Source: Betaproteobacteria bacterium Ga0077532 (lineage in GTDB: Bacteria > Pseudomonadota > Gammaproteobacteria > Burkholderiales > Ga0077523). From it: a DNA stretch of 64,000 bases. The stretch lies in NCBI GenBank assembly GCA_001464895.1, contig LNEE01000051.1:62001-126000 (forward strand), read 5' to 3'. The stretch's first letter is position 1. Every line of letters starts with the position of its first letter. Both the position numbers and the translations under genes were made by a program. A model generated the notes under the pieces. It searched no databases and was not told the DNA's origin. It worked only from the letters and a program-made list of their open reading frames with translations. Shown one piece after another: positions 1-10,171 of this stretch.

Positions 1-1
1 C

Positions 2-1129
2 GGCGGGACGCTCGCGAAGATTCCCGCGCCGCGCCTCGGTGCTGCGGTGATCCAGGCCCTCCTTGCCCGAACGGGCGTGAAGGCCGATGCCGTGAGCGAA
101 GTCCTCCTGGGCCAGGTCCTCGCGGCCGGCTCGGGCCAGAACCCGGCCCGACAGGCAGGCATCTTCGCCGGCCTCCCCGACATGGTCCCGGCCATGACCA
201 TCAACAAGGTGTGCGGCTCCGGCCTCAAGGCGACCCACCTCGCCGCCCAGGCCATCAAGGCCGGCGACGCCGAGATCGTGATCGCGGGCGGGCAGGAGAA
301 CATGAGTGCCGCCCCCCACGTCCTCTCGAACTCCCGCGACGGTTTCCGGATGGGCGACACGAAGCTCGTCGACTCGATGATCGTCGACGGCCTGTGGGAC
401 GTCTACAACCAGTACCACATGGGCACGACCGCCGAGAACATCGCGGCCAAGTGGGGCGTGACGCGCGAGGAGCAGGATGCCTTCGCCGCCGCCTCGCAGC
501 AGAAGGCCGAGGCCGCGCAGAAGGCCGGGAAGTTCAAGGACGAGATCGTCGGGATCGAGATCCCGAGCCGCAAGGGCCCGGCCACGATCTTCGATACGGA
601 TGAATACCCGAAGCACGGGACCACCGTGGAATCCCTCGCCGCCCTGCGCCCCGCCTTCGACAAGGCCGGCTCGGTGACCGCCGGCAACGCGTCCGGGCTG
701 AACGACGGCGCCGCGGCAGTGATGATGATGTCGGCCCGCAAGGCTGCCGAACTGGGTCTCAAGCCGCTCGCGAAGATCCGTGCGTACTCCTCCGCCGGCG
801 TCGATCCGAAGTTCATGGGCATGGGCCCGGTGCCCGCGAGCCGGCTGTGCCTGTCGAAGGCTGGTTGGTCGGTGGAAGACCTCGATCTGCTCGAGATCAA
901 CGAAGCCTTCGCCGCGCAGGCGATCGCGGTGAACCGCGACATGGGCTGGGACACCTCGAAGGTGAACGTGAACGGCGGCGCCATCGCGATCGGTCACCCG
1001 ATCGGTGCCTCGGGCTGCCGCATCCTCGTCACGCTCATCCACGAGATGATCCGGCGCGACGCGAAGAAGGGCCTCGCCAGCCTGTGCATCGGCGGCGGCA
1101 TGGGCGTCGCCCTCGCGATCGAACGCTGA
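2..1129 (+). CDS. phaA: Acetyl-CoA C-acetyltransferase (thiolase), 5' partial
   Basis: Condenses two acetyl-CoA to acetoacetyl-CoA, the first step of polyhydroxybutyrate synthesis, or works in reverse in degradation. The gene runs off the left edge: the frame is open from base 2, and the ORF-track start at base 47 is an internal GTG because the residues before it ([16 protein letters not shown]) are ordinary thiolase sequence. Visible motifs are the nucleophilic Cys in [10 protein letters not shown], the NEAFAAQ loop, the catalytic His in GHPIGASGC and the second Cys in SLCIGGGMG at the C-terminus. From memory it reads very close to PhaA of Cupriavidus. A second thiolase follows after 67 bp and a phasin lies within 4 kb, which supports a PHB role; a degradative role cannot be excluded. 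Confidence 0.92.
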   Translation, partial: GGTLAKIPAPRLGAAVIQALLARTGVKADAVSEVLLGQVLAAGSGQNPARQAGIFAGLPDMVPAMTINKVCGSGLKATHLAAQAIKAGDAEIVIAGGQENMSAAPHVLSNSRDGFRMGDTKLVDSMIVDGLWDVYNQYHMGTTAENIAAKWGVTREEQDAFAAASQQKAEAAQKAGKFKDEIVGIEIPSRKGPATIFDTDEYPKHGTTVESLAALRPAFDKAGSVTAGNASGLNDGAAAVMMMSARKAAELGLKPLAKIRAYSSAGVDPKFMGMGPVPASRLCLSKAGWSVEDLDLLEINEAFAAQAIAVNRDMGWDTSKVNVNGGAIAIGHPIGASGCRILVTLIHEMIRRDAKKGLASLCIGGGMGVALAIER

Positions 1130-1196
1130 AACCGATCCCATTCCAGGACAGCAGGCTGCAAGACCGGCAACGCAGCGGTCACGGAGAACGAAAATC

Positions 1197-2384
1197 ATGA
1201 ACGGACGTGAAGTGGTGGTGGTGAGCGGTGTGCGCACCGCAGTGGGTGACTTCGGCGGCAGCCTCAAGGACTTCGCCCCGACGGACCTCGGCGCACGCGT
1301 GGTGAAGGAGGCGATCTCGCGCGCCGGCATCACGGGGGCCGACGTGGGTCACGTGGTGTTCGGCAATGTCCTCCAGACCGAGCCGAAGGACATGTACCTG
1401 TCGCGCGTGTGCGCCATGCTGGGCGGCATTCCGCAGGAGACGCCCGCGATGACGCTGAACCGGTTGTGCGGCAGCGGCCTGCAGGCGATCGTGAGCGCGG
1501 CGCAGATCATCGCGCTGGGTGACGCCGATATCGCCCTGGCCGGTGGCGCGGAGAGCATGAGCCGCTCGGGTTACATGATGCCCGCCGCGCGCTGGGGCCA
1601 GCGCATGGGCGACGCCGCGTTGATCGACTGGATGAGCGGCGCACTCGCCGATCCGTTCGACGGTCAGCACATGGGGGTGACGGCGGAGCGCATCGCGGAG
1701 CGCTGGAGCCTCTCGCGAGAACTGCAGGACGCCTACGCGCTGGAGAGCCACCATCGCGCCGCTGCGGCGATCGCCGCGGGCCGGTTCCGCGACCAGATCC
1801 TGCCGATCGAGATCAAGTCGAAGAAGGGCACGGTGGTGTTCGACACCGACGAGCACGTGCGCACGGATGCGAAGCCCGACGACATGTCGAAGCTGCGCGC
1901 GGTTTTCCAGAAGGACGGCACCGTGACGGCAGGCAATGCCTCCGGGCTCAACGACGCCGCCGCCGCGGTGGTGCTGATGGAACGGAGCGTGGCCGAGAAG
2001 CGTGGCCTGAAGCCGTTGGCGAAGCTGGTGGGCTACGGCCACGCCGGCGTGGACCCGAAGATCATGGGCATAGGCCCGGTCCCCGCGGTGACGAATGCCA
2101 TGAAGCAGGCGGGCCTCACCGTCGCGCAGATGGACGTCATCGAATCCAACGAAGCCTTCGCGGCACAGTCGTGCGCCGTGGCGAAGGACCTCGGGTTCGA
2201 CCCGGCGAAGGTGAATCCGAACGGCGGCGCGATCGCGCTCGGCCACCCGATCGGGGCCACGGGTTGCATCATCACGATCAAGGCGCTGTACGAACTGCAG
2301 CGCATCGGCGGCCGCTACGCGCTCGTCACCATGTGCATCGGTGGCGGTCAGGGCATCGCGGGCATCTTCGAACGGATCGGCTGA
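1197..2384 (+). CDS. bktB: Beta-ketothiolase (acetyl-CoA acyltransferase), BktB-like
   Basis: Second thiolase of 395 residues, complete, starting at an ATG after a GGAGA-type ribosome site. Catalytic elements are Cys in NRLCGSGLQA, SNEAFAAQ, GHPIGATGC and the C-terminal CIGGGQG. The opening REVVVVSGVRTAVG and the overall sequence resemble BktB, which accepts longer 3-ketoacyl-CoAs than PhaA; this assignment is by recalled similarity. It is a tandem, clearly diverged paralogue of the upstream thiolase, same strand, 67 bp apart, so the two are probably co-transcribed. An FadA-type role in beta-oxidation is the alternative. Confidence 0.88.
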   Translation: MNGREVVVVSGVRTAVGDFGGSLKDFAPTDLGARVVKEAISRAGITGADVGHVVFGNVLQTEPKDMYLSRVCAMLGGIPQETPAMTLNRLCGSGLQAIVSAAQIIALGDADIALAGGAESMSRSGYMMPAARWGQRMGDAALIDWMSGALADPFDGQHMGVTAERIAERWSLSRELQDAYALESHHRAAAAIAAGRFRDQILPIEIKSKKGTVVFDTDEHVRTDAKPDDMSKLRAVFQKDGTVTAGNASGLNDAAAAVVLMERSVAEKRGLKPLAKLVGYGHAGVDPKIMGIGPVPAVTNAMKQAGLTVAQMDVIESNEAFAAQSCAVAKDLGFDPAKVNPNGGAIALGHPIGATGCIITIKALYELQRIGGRYALVTMCIGGGQGIAGIFERIG

Positions 2385-2432
2385 GTTCGGTCCTTCGGGA
2401 GCGGATGCACGCATCCGTTCCCGGGGCCGGCT

Positions 2433-4925
2433 TCACCGCGCCTCGCGAGCCACCCACCAGGTCAGCAATTCATCCGAAGGCATCGGTTTCGCGAGCAGGA
2501 ATCCCTGGGCCTCGTCGCATCCGCGCTCACGGAAGAAGGCCAGTTGCGAGGGCGTCTCGATGCCCTCCGCCAGCGTCTTCAACCCCAGCGTCTTCGCCAT
2601 CCCGATGATCGCGGTCGTGATCACGGCATCCTCGGGATCGTCGGTCACGTCGTTCACGAATGACCGGTCGATCTTCAATCGGTCGAGCGGCAGCCGGCGC
2701 AGGTACGCGAGCGACGAGTAGCCCGTCCCGAAATCGTCGACCGAGATCTGGATGCCTCGGGCCTTCAACCGGTCGAGCACGCCGCGCGCCTCCTCGACGT
2801 CCTCCATGATGGCGCTCTCCGTCAGTTCCAGTTCGAGCTGGGAGGCGTCCAGGCCGTGCGTCTCGAGGGCGCTTCGTACCATCTCCTCCAGTCCGCGTTG
2901 GCGGAACTGCACGGCCGAGACGTTGATCGAGACCGGCACGTCCATCGCGGCCTCGCGTCGCCATTCCGCGCACTGCCGGCACACCTCGCGGATGACCCAT
3001 TCCCCGACGGCGAGGATCATGCCGGACTCCTCGGCGATCGGGATGAAACGCTCCGACGGCACGGGCCCGAGATCGGGATCGGTCCAGCGCAGCAGGGCCT
3101 CCAACCCTGCGACACGGTCGGTAGCGAGGTCGATGCGCGGTTGGTAATGCACGCTGAATTCGCCACCGCGCAGCGCGCGTCGCAGGCGGGCCTCGATGTC
3201 GACGCGCTCCAGCACGCGCGAGTTCATCGCCTGCGTGAAGAACTGGAAGTTGTTCCGCCCCACCGCCTTCGCGTGATACATCGCCGCATCCGCGTTCCGC
3301 AGCAGCACGGGGAACTCCGTCCCGTCCTCGGGATACATCGCGACACCGATGGACGGCGTCACCGAGAGGTTCATGCCGTCGATGGAGAACGGGTCCGAGA
3401 TGACTTCGAGAACCTTCATCGCAACCGCCGCAGCGTGATCCGGTTCGTCGAGATCCTGCAGCAGCAGTACGAATTCGTCGCCACCCTGCCGGCTCACGGT
3501 ATCGGCTGCGCGTACGCAACCGGCAAGCCGGCGCGCGACCTGCCGGAGCAACTGGTCGCCGACCTGGTGTCCGAGCGAATCATTGATGATCTTGAACCGG
3601 TCGAGGTCCATGAACAGCACGGCAAGCCGGGACCCCGTGCGCTGGGCCAGCGGCAGCGCCTTGCGCATGCGGTCCTCCAGCAACGCGCGGTTGGGCAGCC
3701 CGGTGAGGAAGTCGTGCTGCGCGAGATGGTGGATGCGCGCCTCCTGAGCCTTCCGCTCGGAGATGTCCTCGAAGACGCCGATGTACTGGGTGATCGTGCC
3801 CGCGTCGTCGCGTACGGCCGTGAGGCGGGTCCAGGCAGGGAACACGAGCTGGTCGCGGCGGCGCAGCCACAGCTCGCCTTCCCATCCGGTCTCGCCGGTC
3901 GCCGCCGCCCACAGACTCGCGAGGAAATTCGCATCGTGACGACCGGACTCCAGGACCCGCGGCGGTTCACCGAGCACCTCCTCGCGACGGAAACCGGTGA
4001 TGGCAGTGAAGGCTCTATTGACCGACGCCACGCGACGGCTCTCATCCATGATCATCACGCCCTCGTGGCTGCTCTCGAACACCTTCGCTGCGAGCCGGAC
4101 CTCGTGTTCCGCCAGCTTCCGGTCGGTGATGTCGAGCATCACGCCGTTGTAGATGATCTCGTCGTCAGCCACGTGAGTGGGGCGCGAAATCCCCTGCCAC
4201 CACTTGATCCGGCCATCGGGATAGAGCAACCGCCCCTCGTAGTTCCAGACACCGCCGGAGCGGTTCGACTCCTCGATCGATTCGACCCAGCGCGCGCGGT
4301 CATCGGGGTGTATGACCGAGCCGACATCCTCCAACTGCGCCTCCGTGAGCCCGAAGATCTCCGACAGGCGCGGACTGATCCACCGAAAGCCCCGCGTGCC
4401 GTCCTTGCGTTCGACCCATTGGTACACCGCACCCGGCAGATTGGCGGCCAGATCGCGAAAGCGCTGCTCGCTCTGGCGGATGCGCGTCTCGGCGCGTGTG
4501 CGCTCGGTGATATCGGTGGAGGCGAATGCCACCGCGGTGATGACACCCTCCGCATCGGGGATCGGAGCGAGCAGGATGTGATACAGCTTTCGCGCGAAGC
4601 GGGGGTCCCCCATTTCCGCTGTGGCGGAGAACGACTCCCCGGCGAGGGCACGCCCGATCAAGCCCTGGAGCCGCTCGGCTTCGTTGGGGAGATGGACGCT
4701 GTGCGCAAAGATGTCGTCGCCGATCGAGACGGGCACGCCGTAGAGGCGTTCGAACTCCCTGCGATAGGCGGCGTTTCCCGCCATAAGGCGACCATCGGCC
4801 CCGATGGCCGCAAGCGGCTGCTCGATGGCCTCGATCAGCGCGGCCTGCACGGCAGCATGGCTTTCCACTTCTCTCGACAGATCCGGAGAGACGCGAGACG
4901 TATCGATCGGTGACTCCTTGCTCAT
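2433..4925 (-). CDS. PAS-PAS-PAS-GGDEF-EAL cyclic-di-GMP enzyme (soluble)
   Basis: Predicted bifunctional diguanylate cyclase/phosphodiesterase of about 830 residues. Three PAS-like segments (roughly residues 35-150, 165-290, 305-420, each ending in a DITER/DITDR/DISER-type linker) precede GGDEF (about 430-590) and EAL (about 600-850). The active motif RQGGDEF is intact with an RxxD inhibitory site (RAAD) five residues before it; the EAL half keeps LEALLRW, NVSAVQF, ELTES, DDFGTGYSS and KIDRSF, so both activities are possible. No membrane segment is seen. The ORF track starts at 5015, but the first 30 residues are not protein-like and the ATG at 4925 (MSKESPID) has a CTGGAAG ribosome site, so I use that start. 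Convergent with the thiolases and divergent from the phasin. Confidence 0.9.
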   Translation of the reverse strand: MSKESPIDTSRVSPDLSREVESHAAVQAALIEAIEQPLAAIGADGRLMAGNAAYRREFERLYGVPVSIGDDIFAHSVHLPNEAERLQGLIGRALAGESFSATAEMGDPRFARKLYHILLAPIPDAEGVITAVAFASTDITERTRAETRIRQSEQRFRDLAANLPGAVYQWVERKDGTRGFRWISPRLSEIFGLTEAQLEDVGSVIHPDDRARWVESIEESNRSGGVWNYEGRLLYPDGRIKWWQGISRPTHVADDEIIYNGVMLDITDRKLAEHEVRLAAKVFESSHEGVMIMDESRRVASVNRAFTAITGFRREEVLGEPPRVLESGRHDANFLASLWAAATGETGWEGELWLRRRDQLVFPAWTRLTAVRDDAGTITQYIGVFEDISERKAQEARIHHLAQHDFLTGLPNRALLEDRMRKALPLAQRTGSRLAVLFMDLDRFKIINDSLGHQVGDQLLRQVARRLAGCVRAADTVSRQGGDEFVLLLQDLDEPDHAAAVAMKVLEVISDPFSIDGMNLSVTPSIGVAMYPEDGTEFPVLLRNADAAMYHAKAVGRNNFQFFTQAMNSRVLERVDIEARLRRALRGGEFSVHYQPRIDLATDRVAGLEALLRWTDPDLGPVPSERFIPIAEESGMILAVGEWVIREVCRQCAEWRREAAMDVPVSINVSAVQFRQRGLEEMVRSALETHGLDASQLELELTESAIMEDVEEARGVLDRLKARGIQISVDDFGTGYSSLAYLRRLPLDRLKIDRSFVNDVTDDPEDAVITTAIIGMAKTLGLKTLAEGIETPSQLAFFRERGCDEAQGFLLAKPMPSDELLTWWVAREAR

Positions 4926-5039
4926 GACTTCCAGGGATGGCCACCTGTGACCGCGATCCGGACACAACGGTGCTGGTGCCACGCGTGCGCAGCCTGAATT
5001 GTCGCAGCACACCATGCGCCGGCAGAAACGATTTCGGCC

Positions 5040-5067
5040 TTGACATACCAGCTCGCGGGGCTAGAAT
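5040..5067 (+). promoter_or_regulatory. Strong sigma70-like promoter of the phasin gene
   Basis: TTGACA (5040-5045), 16-bp spacer, TAGAAT (5062-5067), about 70 bp before the phasin ATG. This is the best consensus promoter seen in the window and fits the high expression typical of phasins. It also shows that the ORF-track start at 5040 lies inside the promoter and is not the translation start. Confidence 0.75.
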
Positions 5068-5135
5068 CCGCCGTGTTTATTGCGCTGCAGCATTGCGGCG
5101 TGCATTCCTGTCGGTTCTTTCCTGGAGGACGCATC

Positions 5136-5672
5136 ATGTACGGTATCCCTGAGCAACTCGTCGCGTTCAACAAAAGCAACATTCACGCTTTCCTCGACTA
5201 CGCCCATCTGGCCGCCGAGAGCGCCGAGAAACTGATCCAGTTCCAGTACAAGACTTCCCAGGCCGCGTTCACCGAGACTGTGAACAACGCGCGCGCGCTG
5301 GCCGCGGCGAAAGATCCCCAGGAATTCAGCAGCCTCGCGACCGCCATCGCGCAGCCCGCAGCCGAGAACACGATGGCCTACGCCAAGCACGTCCAGACGC
5401 TGTTGGGCGAAGTGCAGGGCGAGTTTGCCAAGTTCTTCGACACCCACGTGAACGAACTCAACAAGCGTGTGACCACGCTGGTGGAACAGGCTTCGAAGTC
5501 GGCACCCGGTGGTTCCGACGTGGCCGTGAACGCCGTGAAGTCTGCGCTCTCCGCAGCGAATCAGGCGTACGACGCCGCGACGAAGGCCAGCAAGCAGTTC
5601 GCCGAGATGACGGAAGCTTCACTGCAAGCCGTCGGCAGCACTGCCACTGCAAGCCGCAAGAAAGCCGCCTGA
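5136..5672 (+). CDS. phaP: Phasin family protein
   Basis: Small (178 residues) amphipathic helical granule-surface protein that coats polyhydroxyalkanoate granules. It begins [15 protein letters not shown], the usual phasin opening, and is rich in Ala, Lys, Glu and Gln with no signal peptide or membrane segment; the end is the common Lys/Ala tail (SRKKAA). The start at 5136 is chosen because CTGGAGG lies just upstream and the extra N-terminal residues of the track ORF read through the promoter. Own promoter upstream and own terminator downstream, so probably monocistronic. Proximity to two thiolases is consistent with PHB metabolism; the synthase is not in the window. Confidence 0.93.
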   Translation: MYGIPEQLVAFNKSNIHAFLDYAHLAAESAEKLIQFQYKTSQAAFTETVNNARALAAAKDPQEFSSLATAIAQPAAENTMAYAKHVQTLLGEVQGEFAKFFDTHVNELNKRVTTLVEQASKSAPGGSDVAVNAVKSALSAANQAYDAATKASKQFAEMTEASLQAVGSTATASRKKAA

Positions 5673-5694
5673 CCCACACAGGTCGCGCGGTGAC

Positions 5695-5720
5695 AAAAAG
5701 CCCCCGATCGGGGGCTTTTT
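5695..5720 (+). terminator. Intrinsic terminator after the phasin gene
   Basis: A perfect 26-nt palindrome: AAAAAGCCCCC on one arm, GATC in the centre, GGGGGCTTTTT on the other, ending in a T run. It lies 22 bp after the phaP stop and before pgi. The symmetry with A and T runs on both sides could allow termination in both directions. Confidence 0.9.
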
Positions 5721-5766
5721 GCTTTTTCGGGCCCGTAGAATCCTGTCACCCTCCCTGGAGCCGTCG

Positions 5767-7434
5767 ATGTCCGCACTGACCCGGAGCCCCGCGTGGCAAG
5801 CGCTCGAGACCCACGCACTGACCGCGCGCCGGTTGTCTCTGCGCACGCTGTTTCGTGAGGATCCGGCCCGCTTCGAGACCCACTCGCTCGTCGCCGGACC
5901 GCTCTTCATCGACTGGTCCAAGCATCTCGTGACCCGCGAGACGTGGCAGTTGCTGCTGTCACTCGCGCGGCAGCAGGGCCTCGAGTCCGCCATCGGCGAT
6001 CTTTTCGGGGGTACCCTCGTCAATCACACCGAACGGCGCGCGGCGCTGCATACGGCGCTGCGCGATCGCTCCGGACAAGCCGTTCTGCTGGACGGCCACG
6101 ATGTCATGCCCGGCGTCCGGGACGTTCTCGCCCGCATGCGGCGTTTCTCCGACGCAATCCGTGACGGTTCACTGCGCGGGCACACGGGGCTTCCGTTCGA
6201 TGTGGTCGTGAACATCGGCATCGGCGGCTCCGACCTCGGGCCCTTGATGGTGGTGGAAGCGCTGCGCGCCCACATGCGTGACGATCTGCGCGTGCGGTTC
6301 GTGTCGAACGTGGACGACACGCACCTGGTGGAAACCCTGCGGGACCTCGATCCGGCGCGGACGCTCTTCATCGTGTCGTCGAAGACGTTCACCACCCAGG
6401 AGACGATGACGAATGCCGCATCGGCCCGTCAGTGGCTGGTGACATCCCTCGGCGACGAGGCAGCGGTCGGCGCTCATTTCGCGGCTGTCAGCACCAACGT
6501 CGGCGCGACGGCCGAGTTCGGCATTCCAGCCGACCGCGTCTTCGAGTTCTGGGACTGGGTGGGCGGGCGCTATTCGCTCTGGTCAGCCATCGGACTCCCC
6601 ATCGCGATCGCCGTGGGCATGGACCGCTTCGAGGCTTTGCTGGAAGGCGCCCATGCGATGGACCAGCACTTCCGGTCGGCGCCGCTCGAGATCAACGGCC
6701 CGGTCGTACTGGGCCTGCTCGGCGTCTGGTACACGAACTTCCTGGGTTGTGCGACCCACGCCGTCCTGCCGTACGACCAGTACCTTCATCGCCTGCCCGC
6801 GTACCTTCAGCAGCTCGACATGGAAAGCAGCGGCAAGCGCATCGATCGCGCAGGCAGTCCCGTGGAACACGCAACGGGGCCGGTCCTCTGGGGCGAAGCC
6901 GGGACGAACGGACAACATGCCTTCTTCCAGCTGCTGCACCAGGGAACCCAGATGGTGCCGGCGGACTTCATCGTCGCTGCCCGCGGCGCGCGGCAGCTCG
7001 GCAGACATCACGACATTCTGCTCGCCAACTGCCTTGCCCAGACCCAGGCACTCGCCTTCGGCAAGACGGAGTCGGAAGCACGTGGCGAGATGGAGCGCGC
7101 CGGCGTGCCGACCGAAGAAGCCCGAAGGCTGGCGCCCTACCGCACGTTTCCCGGCAACCGCCCGAGCACGACCATCCTCCTGGAGTCCCTCACGCCAGCG
7201 TCGCTAGGTGCATTGATCGCCCTGTACGAGCACCGCGTCTACGTGCAGTCGGTGATCTGGGAGATCAACCCATTCGACCAGTGGGGCGTCGAACTGGGCA
7301 AGCAGCTGGCGGGCGGCGTGCTTTCGATTCTGGAAACCGGTCAGGACAGAGGCGGGATGGATGGCTCGACGCTCGGACTGCTTTCGCGCATCGCGAAGGC
7401 GGGCGCGATTTCGCCGATTCAAGGCGACCCGTGA
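5767..7434 (+). CDS. pgi: Glucose-6-phosphate isomerase
   Basis: Interconverts glucose 6-phosphate and fructose 6-phosphate in the cytoplasm (glycolysis/gluconeogenesis). 555 residues, normal for the bacterial enzyme. Family signatures are visible: [11 protein letters not shown] (sugar-phosphate loop), [38 protein letters not shown] and the C-terminal [13 protein letters not shown]. The start at 5767 ([10 protein letters not shown]) follows CTGGAG; the track ORF adds 16 residues running back into the terminator. A TAGAAT hexamer at 5736-5741 is a possible -10 element. The next gene, an Hpt protein, starts 79 bp later on the same strand. Confidence 0.97.
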   Translation: MSALTRSPAWQALETHALTARRLSLRTLFREDPARFETHSLVAGPLFIDWSKHLVTRETWQLLLSLARQQGLESAIGDLFGGTLVNHTERRAALHTALRDRSGQAVLLDGHDVMPGVRDVLARMRRFSDAIRDGSLRGHTGLPFDVVVNIGIGGSDLGPLMVVEALRAHMRDDLRVRFVSNVDDTHLVETLRDLDPARTLFIVSSKTFTTQETMTNAASARQWLVTSLGDEAAVGAHFAAVSTNVGATAEFGIPADRVFEFWDWVGGRYSLWSAIGLPIAIAVGMDRFEALLEGAHAMDQHFRSAPLEINGPVVLGLLGVWYTNFLGCATHAVLPYDQYLHRLPAYLQQLDMESSGKRIDRAGSPVEHATGPVLWGEAGTNGQHAFFQLLHQGTQMVPADFIVAARGARQLGRHHDILLANCLAQTQALAFGKTESEARGEMERAGVPTEEARRLAPYRTFPGNRPSTTILLESLTPASLGALIALYEHRVYVQSVIWEINPFDQWGVELGKQLAGGVLSILETGQDRGGMDGSTLGLLSRIAKAGAISPIQGDP

Positions 7435-7513
7435 GCGGCCGTTATGCCCGATCGGTGAGGTTGCCCGCAGAGGCATCCTTCGTTTTCGCAATCCACAGAG
7501 GCCAACCCCGATC

Positions 7514-7906
7514 ATGAGCGATTCGCAGCAACTCCCTGGAGACGCCTCGACTGAAGGCCCGTTGTTCGGCCGGACCGAGGCGTTGCGAATGATCGGGGAC
7601 GACGAGGATCTCCTCGCCGAGGTGGCGGCGCTGGCTCGGACGGAAATCACGCGGCAGCTGGGCAGCCTCAACGCTGCACTCGACGCCGGCGATGCAGCCG
7701 TCGCGCGGCGCGAAGCCCACACGATCAAGGGCACGGTCGCGACGCTGGGCGCGAACGCGGTACGCGACGCGGCGATGGCCGCCGAGCATGCCGCCCGAGA
7801 CGGTGATCTCGCTGGCGCGAAGGACCACGCCATCCGCCTGGAGTCCCTCGCGATCCGCCTCGTCGCGGAACTCACTGCCTACCTGGAGGCACCGAGGCCC
7901 GCCTGA
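7514..7906 (+). CDS. Hpt domain (histidine phosphotransfer) protein, orphan
   Basis: A stand-alone phosphotransfer module of 130 residues. The Hpt signature AHTIKGTVATLGA is present, with the phospho-accepting His at about residue 69, within an all-helical sequence; it would shuttle phosphate between a hybrid histidine kinase and a response regulator. The track ORF starts in pgi; ATG 7514 (MSDSQQLPG) is the sensible start. No kinase or receiver is adjacent, so its partners are elsewhere. Probably read through from pgi, a pairing with no obvious functional logic. Confidence 0.85.
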   Translation: MSDSQQLPGDASTEGPLFGRTEALRMIGDDEDLLAEVAALARTEITRQLGSLNAALDAGDAAVARREAHTIKGTVATLGANAVRDAAMAAEHAARDGDLAGAKDHAIRLESLAIRLVAELTAYLEAPRPA

Positions 7907-7948
7907 CCTCCCCGCTGCTCGCCTTCGGGGACGAGTCAGCATCCGCGC

Positions 7949-8494
7949 CTACAGACGGATGAACGTCTCGCGGTAGTACTTCAGTTCGTTGATCGATTCG
8001 TAGATGTCGGCAAGCGCCTCGTGCTTCCCGTGCTTGACGAAGCCGGCGGCGATGGCGGGCTTCCAGCGCTTGACCAGTTCCTTCAGCGTGCTCACGTCCA
8101 GATTCCGGTAGTGGAAGTAGCCTTCGAGCGCCGGCATGTACCGGGCGAGAAAACGTCGATCCTGGCAGATGGAGTTGCCGCACATCGGAGAAGCGCCCGC
8201 CCCGATGAACGGTTTCAGGAATGCGATGGTCTGTGCTTCTGCATCGGCTTCGGACCAGGCGGAGGCTTTCACCCGATCGATGAGGCCCGACTTGCCGTGG
8301 GTACCCTTGTTCCAGGCATCCATGCCGTCCAGCACAGCATCTGACTGATGCACTGCCAGCACGGGGCCTTCGGCAACGACTTCGAGATGCTGGTCGGTCA
8401 CTACGATGGCCACTTCGAGAATGCGATCCGTCTCCGGCGAAAGACCGCTCATCTCCATGTCGATCCAGATGAGGCGGGAATTGTCCTGTGCCAT
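7949..8494 (-). CDS. orn: Oligoribonuclease
   Basis: 3'-5' exoribonuclease that degrades 2-5-nt RNAs, including pGpG from c-di-GMP breakdown. 181 residues, full family length. DEDDh exonuclease motifs are visible: the DME triad start in [10 protein letters not shown], the second Asp region [14 protein letters not shown], and [10 protein letters not shown] near the C-terminus. Divergent from the M48 protease with a short AT-rich spacer (8495-8556) that must hold both promoters. Orn completes c-di-GMP turnover, relevant to the two GGDEF-EAL genes here. Confidence 0.97.
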   Translation of the reverse strand: MAQDNSRLIWIDMEMSGLSPETDRILEVAIVVTDQHLEVVAEGPVLAVHQSDAVLDGMDAWNKGTHGKSGLIDRVKASAWSEADAEAQTIAFLKPFIGAGASPMCGNSICQDRRFLARYMPALEGYFHYRNLDVSTLKELVKRWKPAIAAGFVKHGKHEALADIYESINELKYYRETFIRL

Positions 8495-8556
8495 AATTAT
8501 TTCCAGAATTTCAATCGGTTAATTTTCGCACACCACCCCTGGAACCACCACCCGCA

Positions 8557-9813
8557 ATGCCCATGAACGCACTCACAGCGCTCTTCCTCGCCGCTCTGGC
8601 ACTCGCCACCGGCACGCGTCTCTGGCTGGCATTCCGCCACGTCAGGCATATCCAATCCCACCGCAATCGCGTCCCGGAGCCCTTCGCGGGCCAGATCGAT
8701 CTCGCTGCGCATCAGAAGGCCGCCGACTATTCGAGTGCCCGTACGCGCCTCAACGCGGCCGGGATCATCGTCGATGCCCTCCTGCTGCTCGCATTCACCT
8801 TCGGTGGCGGTCTCCAGATGCTCGATGGCCTCGCTCAGGGGCAACTGGGCGCGGGCCTCCTCGCTGGCGCCGTATTCATCGGCGCGGTGACAGTCATCTC
8901 GTCGTTGGTGGAGATGCCGCTCGACCTCTATCGGGTCTTCGGTCTCGAAACGCGCTTCGGCTTCAACAAGATGACCTTCGGAATGTACGTCGCAGATCTC
9001 GCGAAGCAGGCTGCGATCGCGACCGTGTTCGGACTGCCGCTGATCCTCGCCGTGCTCTGGCTCATGAGCAAGATGGGCAGCCTGTGGTGGCTCTGGGTGT
9101 GGGTCGTATGGACCGGCTTCAGCATCACGATGCTGGTCGTATACCCGACCTTCATCGCACCTCTCTTCAACAAGTTCGCACCCATGGAAGATGGGGACCT
9201 CAAGAAGCGCATCGAGGCACTCCTCACGAAGTGCGGATTCCGCTCCCAGGGGTTGTTCGTGATGGACGGATCGCGCCGCTCGAGCCACGGCAACGCTTAC
9301 TTCACGGGGTTCGGCCAGGCGAAACGCATCGTGTTCTTCGACACCCTGCTCGCCCGTCTCGAACCGGGGCAGATCGAGGCAGTGCTCGCCCATGAACTCG
9401 GCCACTACAAGATGAACCACGTCTTCAGACGGATGGCGTGGACCTTCGGGCTGAGCCTCGCCTTCCTCTGGGTACTGGGTCAGCTTCGCGACGCCGCCTG
9501 GTTCTACGAGGGCCTGAACGTCTCCGCGCCTGCGACAGACGCCATGGCACTCATGCTGTTCTTCATGGTGGTGCCGGTGTTCACGTTCCCACTTCGGCCG
9601 CTGATGGCCATGTACTCGCGGAAACACGAATTCGAAGCCGACGCTTATGCGGCCCGAAACGCCTCGGGAACCGACCTTGCCAATGCCCTCGTGCGTCTCT
9701 ACAAGGACAATGCATCGACCCTGACTCCGGATCCGCTGCACTCCGCCTTCTACGACTCGCACCCGCCTGCAGCCGCCCGCATCGCCCGACTCGAACAGAT
9801 CGCTCACGCGTGA
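8557..9813 (+). CDS. M48 family membrane metalloprotease (Ste24/CAAX prenyl protease-like)
   Basis: Integral membrane zinc endopeptidase of 418 residues. The zinc motif HELGH lies in VLAHELGHYKMNH, with the third ligand Glu in EFEADAYAAR; several hydrophobic segments (first near residues 5-25, others around 65-115, 150-195 and 290-345) fit the Ste24 fold. In bacteria the usual role is membrane protein quality control rather than prenyl processing. Start ATG at 8557 (an ATG two codons on is equally possible). Only 16 bp separate it from phhB, so they are co-transcribed. Confidence 0.92.
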   Translation: MPMNALTALFLAALALATGTRLWLAFRHVRHIQSHRNRVPEPFAGQIDLAAHQKAADYSSARTRLNAAGIIVDALLLLAFTFGGGLQMLDGLAQGQLGAGLLAGAVFIGAVTVISSLVEMPLDLYRVFGLETRFGFNKMTFGMYVADLAKQAAIATVFGLPLILAVLWLMSKMGSLWWLWVWVVWTGFSITMLVVYPTFIAPLFNKFAPMEDGDLKKRIEALLTKCGFRSQGLFVMDGSRRSSHGNAYFTGFGQAKRIVFFDTLLARLEPGQIEAVLAHELGHYKMNHVFRRMAWTFGLSLAFLWVLGQLRDAAWFYEGLNVSAPATDAMALMLFFMVVPVFTFPLRPLMAMYSRKHEFEADAYAARNASGTDLANALVRLYKDNASTLTPDPLHSAFYDSHPPAAARIARLEQIAHA

Positions 9814-9829
9814 CCCTGGAGCCCCATCG

Positions 9830-10171
9830 ATGACCGATATCGCCAGCAGCCTCGTGCGCCAGAAGTGCGCCCCCTGCGAAGGAGGGGTCGACCCGCTCCC
9901 CGCCAACGAAGTCACCACTCTCCTTCGGGGCCTCCATGGGTGGACCCTCGAGGGCAAGGCCATCACCAAGACGTACGGCTTCAGCAACTACTACGAAACC
10001 ATGGCGTTCGTGAACGCGACGGCGTGGGTCTCCCATCGCGAGGACCACCATCCGGACATCCTGGTCGGCTACAAGGAAGCGAAGGTTTCGTACACGACGC
10101 ACGCGATCGGCGGTCTTTCCACCAACGATTTCATCTGCGCGGCGAAGCTCGACGCCCTGTTTGATCTATAG
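9830..10171 (+). CDS. phhB: Pterin-4a-carbinolamine dehydratase
   Basis: 4a-hydroxytetrahydrobiopterin dehydratase, recycling the pterin cofactor of phenylalanine hydroxylase. 113 residues; the active-site block WVSHREDHHPDILVGY with paired His and the Tyr/Thr-rich YTTHAIGGLS segment are diagnostic. It overlaps no neighbour and follows the M48 gene by 16 bp. No phhA is nearby, so it may serve another pterin or a moonlighting role; the enzyme family call itself is firm. Confidence 0.95.
   Translation: MTDIASSLVRQKCAPCEGGVDPLPANEVTTLLRGLHGWTLEGKAITKTYGFSNYYETMAFVNATAWVSHREDHHPDILVGYKEAKVSYTTHAIGGLSTNDFICAAKLDALFDL

Noticed and set aside
1179-2414. 411-codon minus-strand ORF over bktB
   Set aside because: Shadow of the thiolase; no domain.
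2856-4913. 685-codon plus-strand ORF
   Set aside because: Antisense shadow of the PAS-GGDEF-EAL gene; no recognisable domain, His/Arg/Glu-rich as expected for the opposite strand of GC-rich coding DNA.
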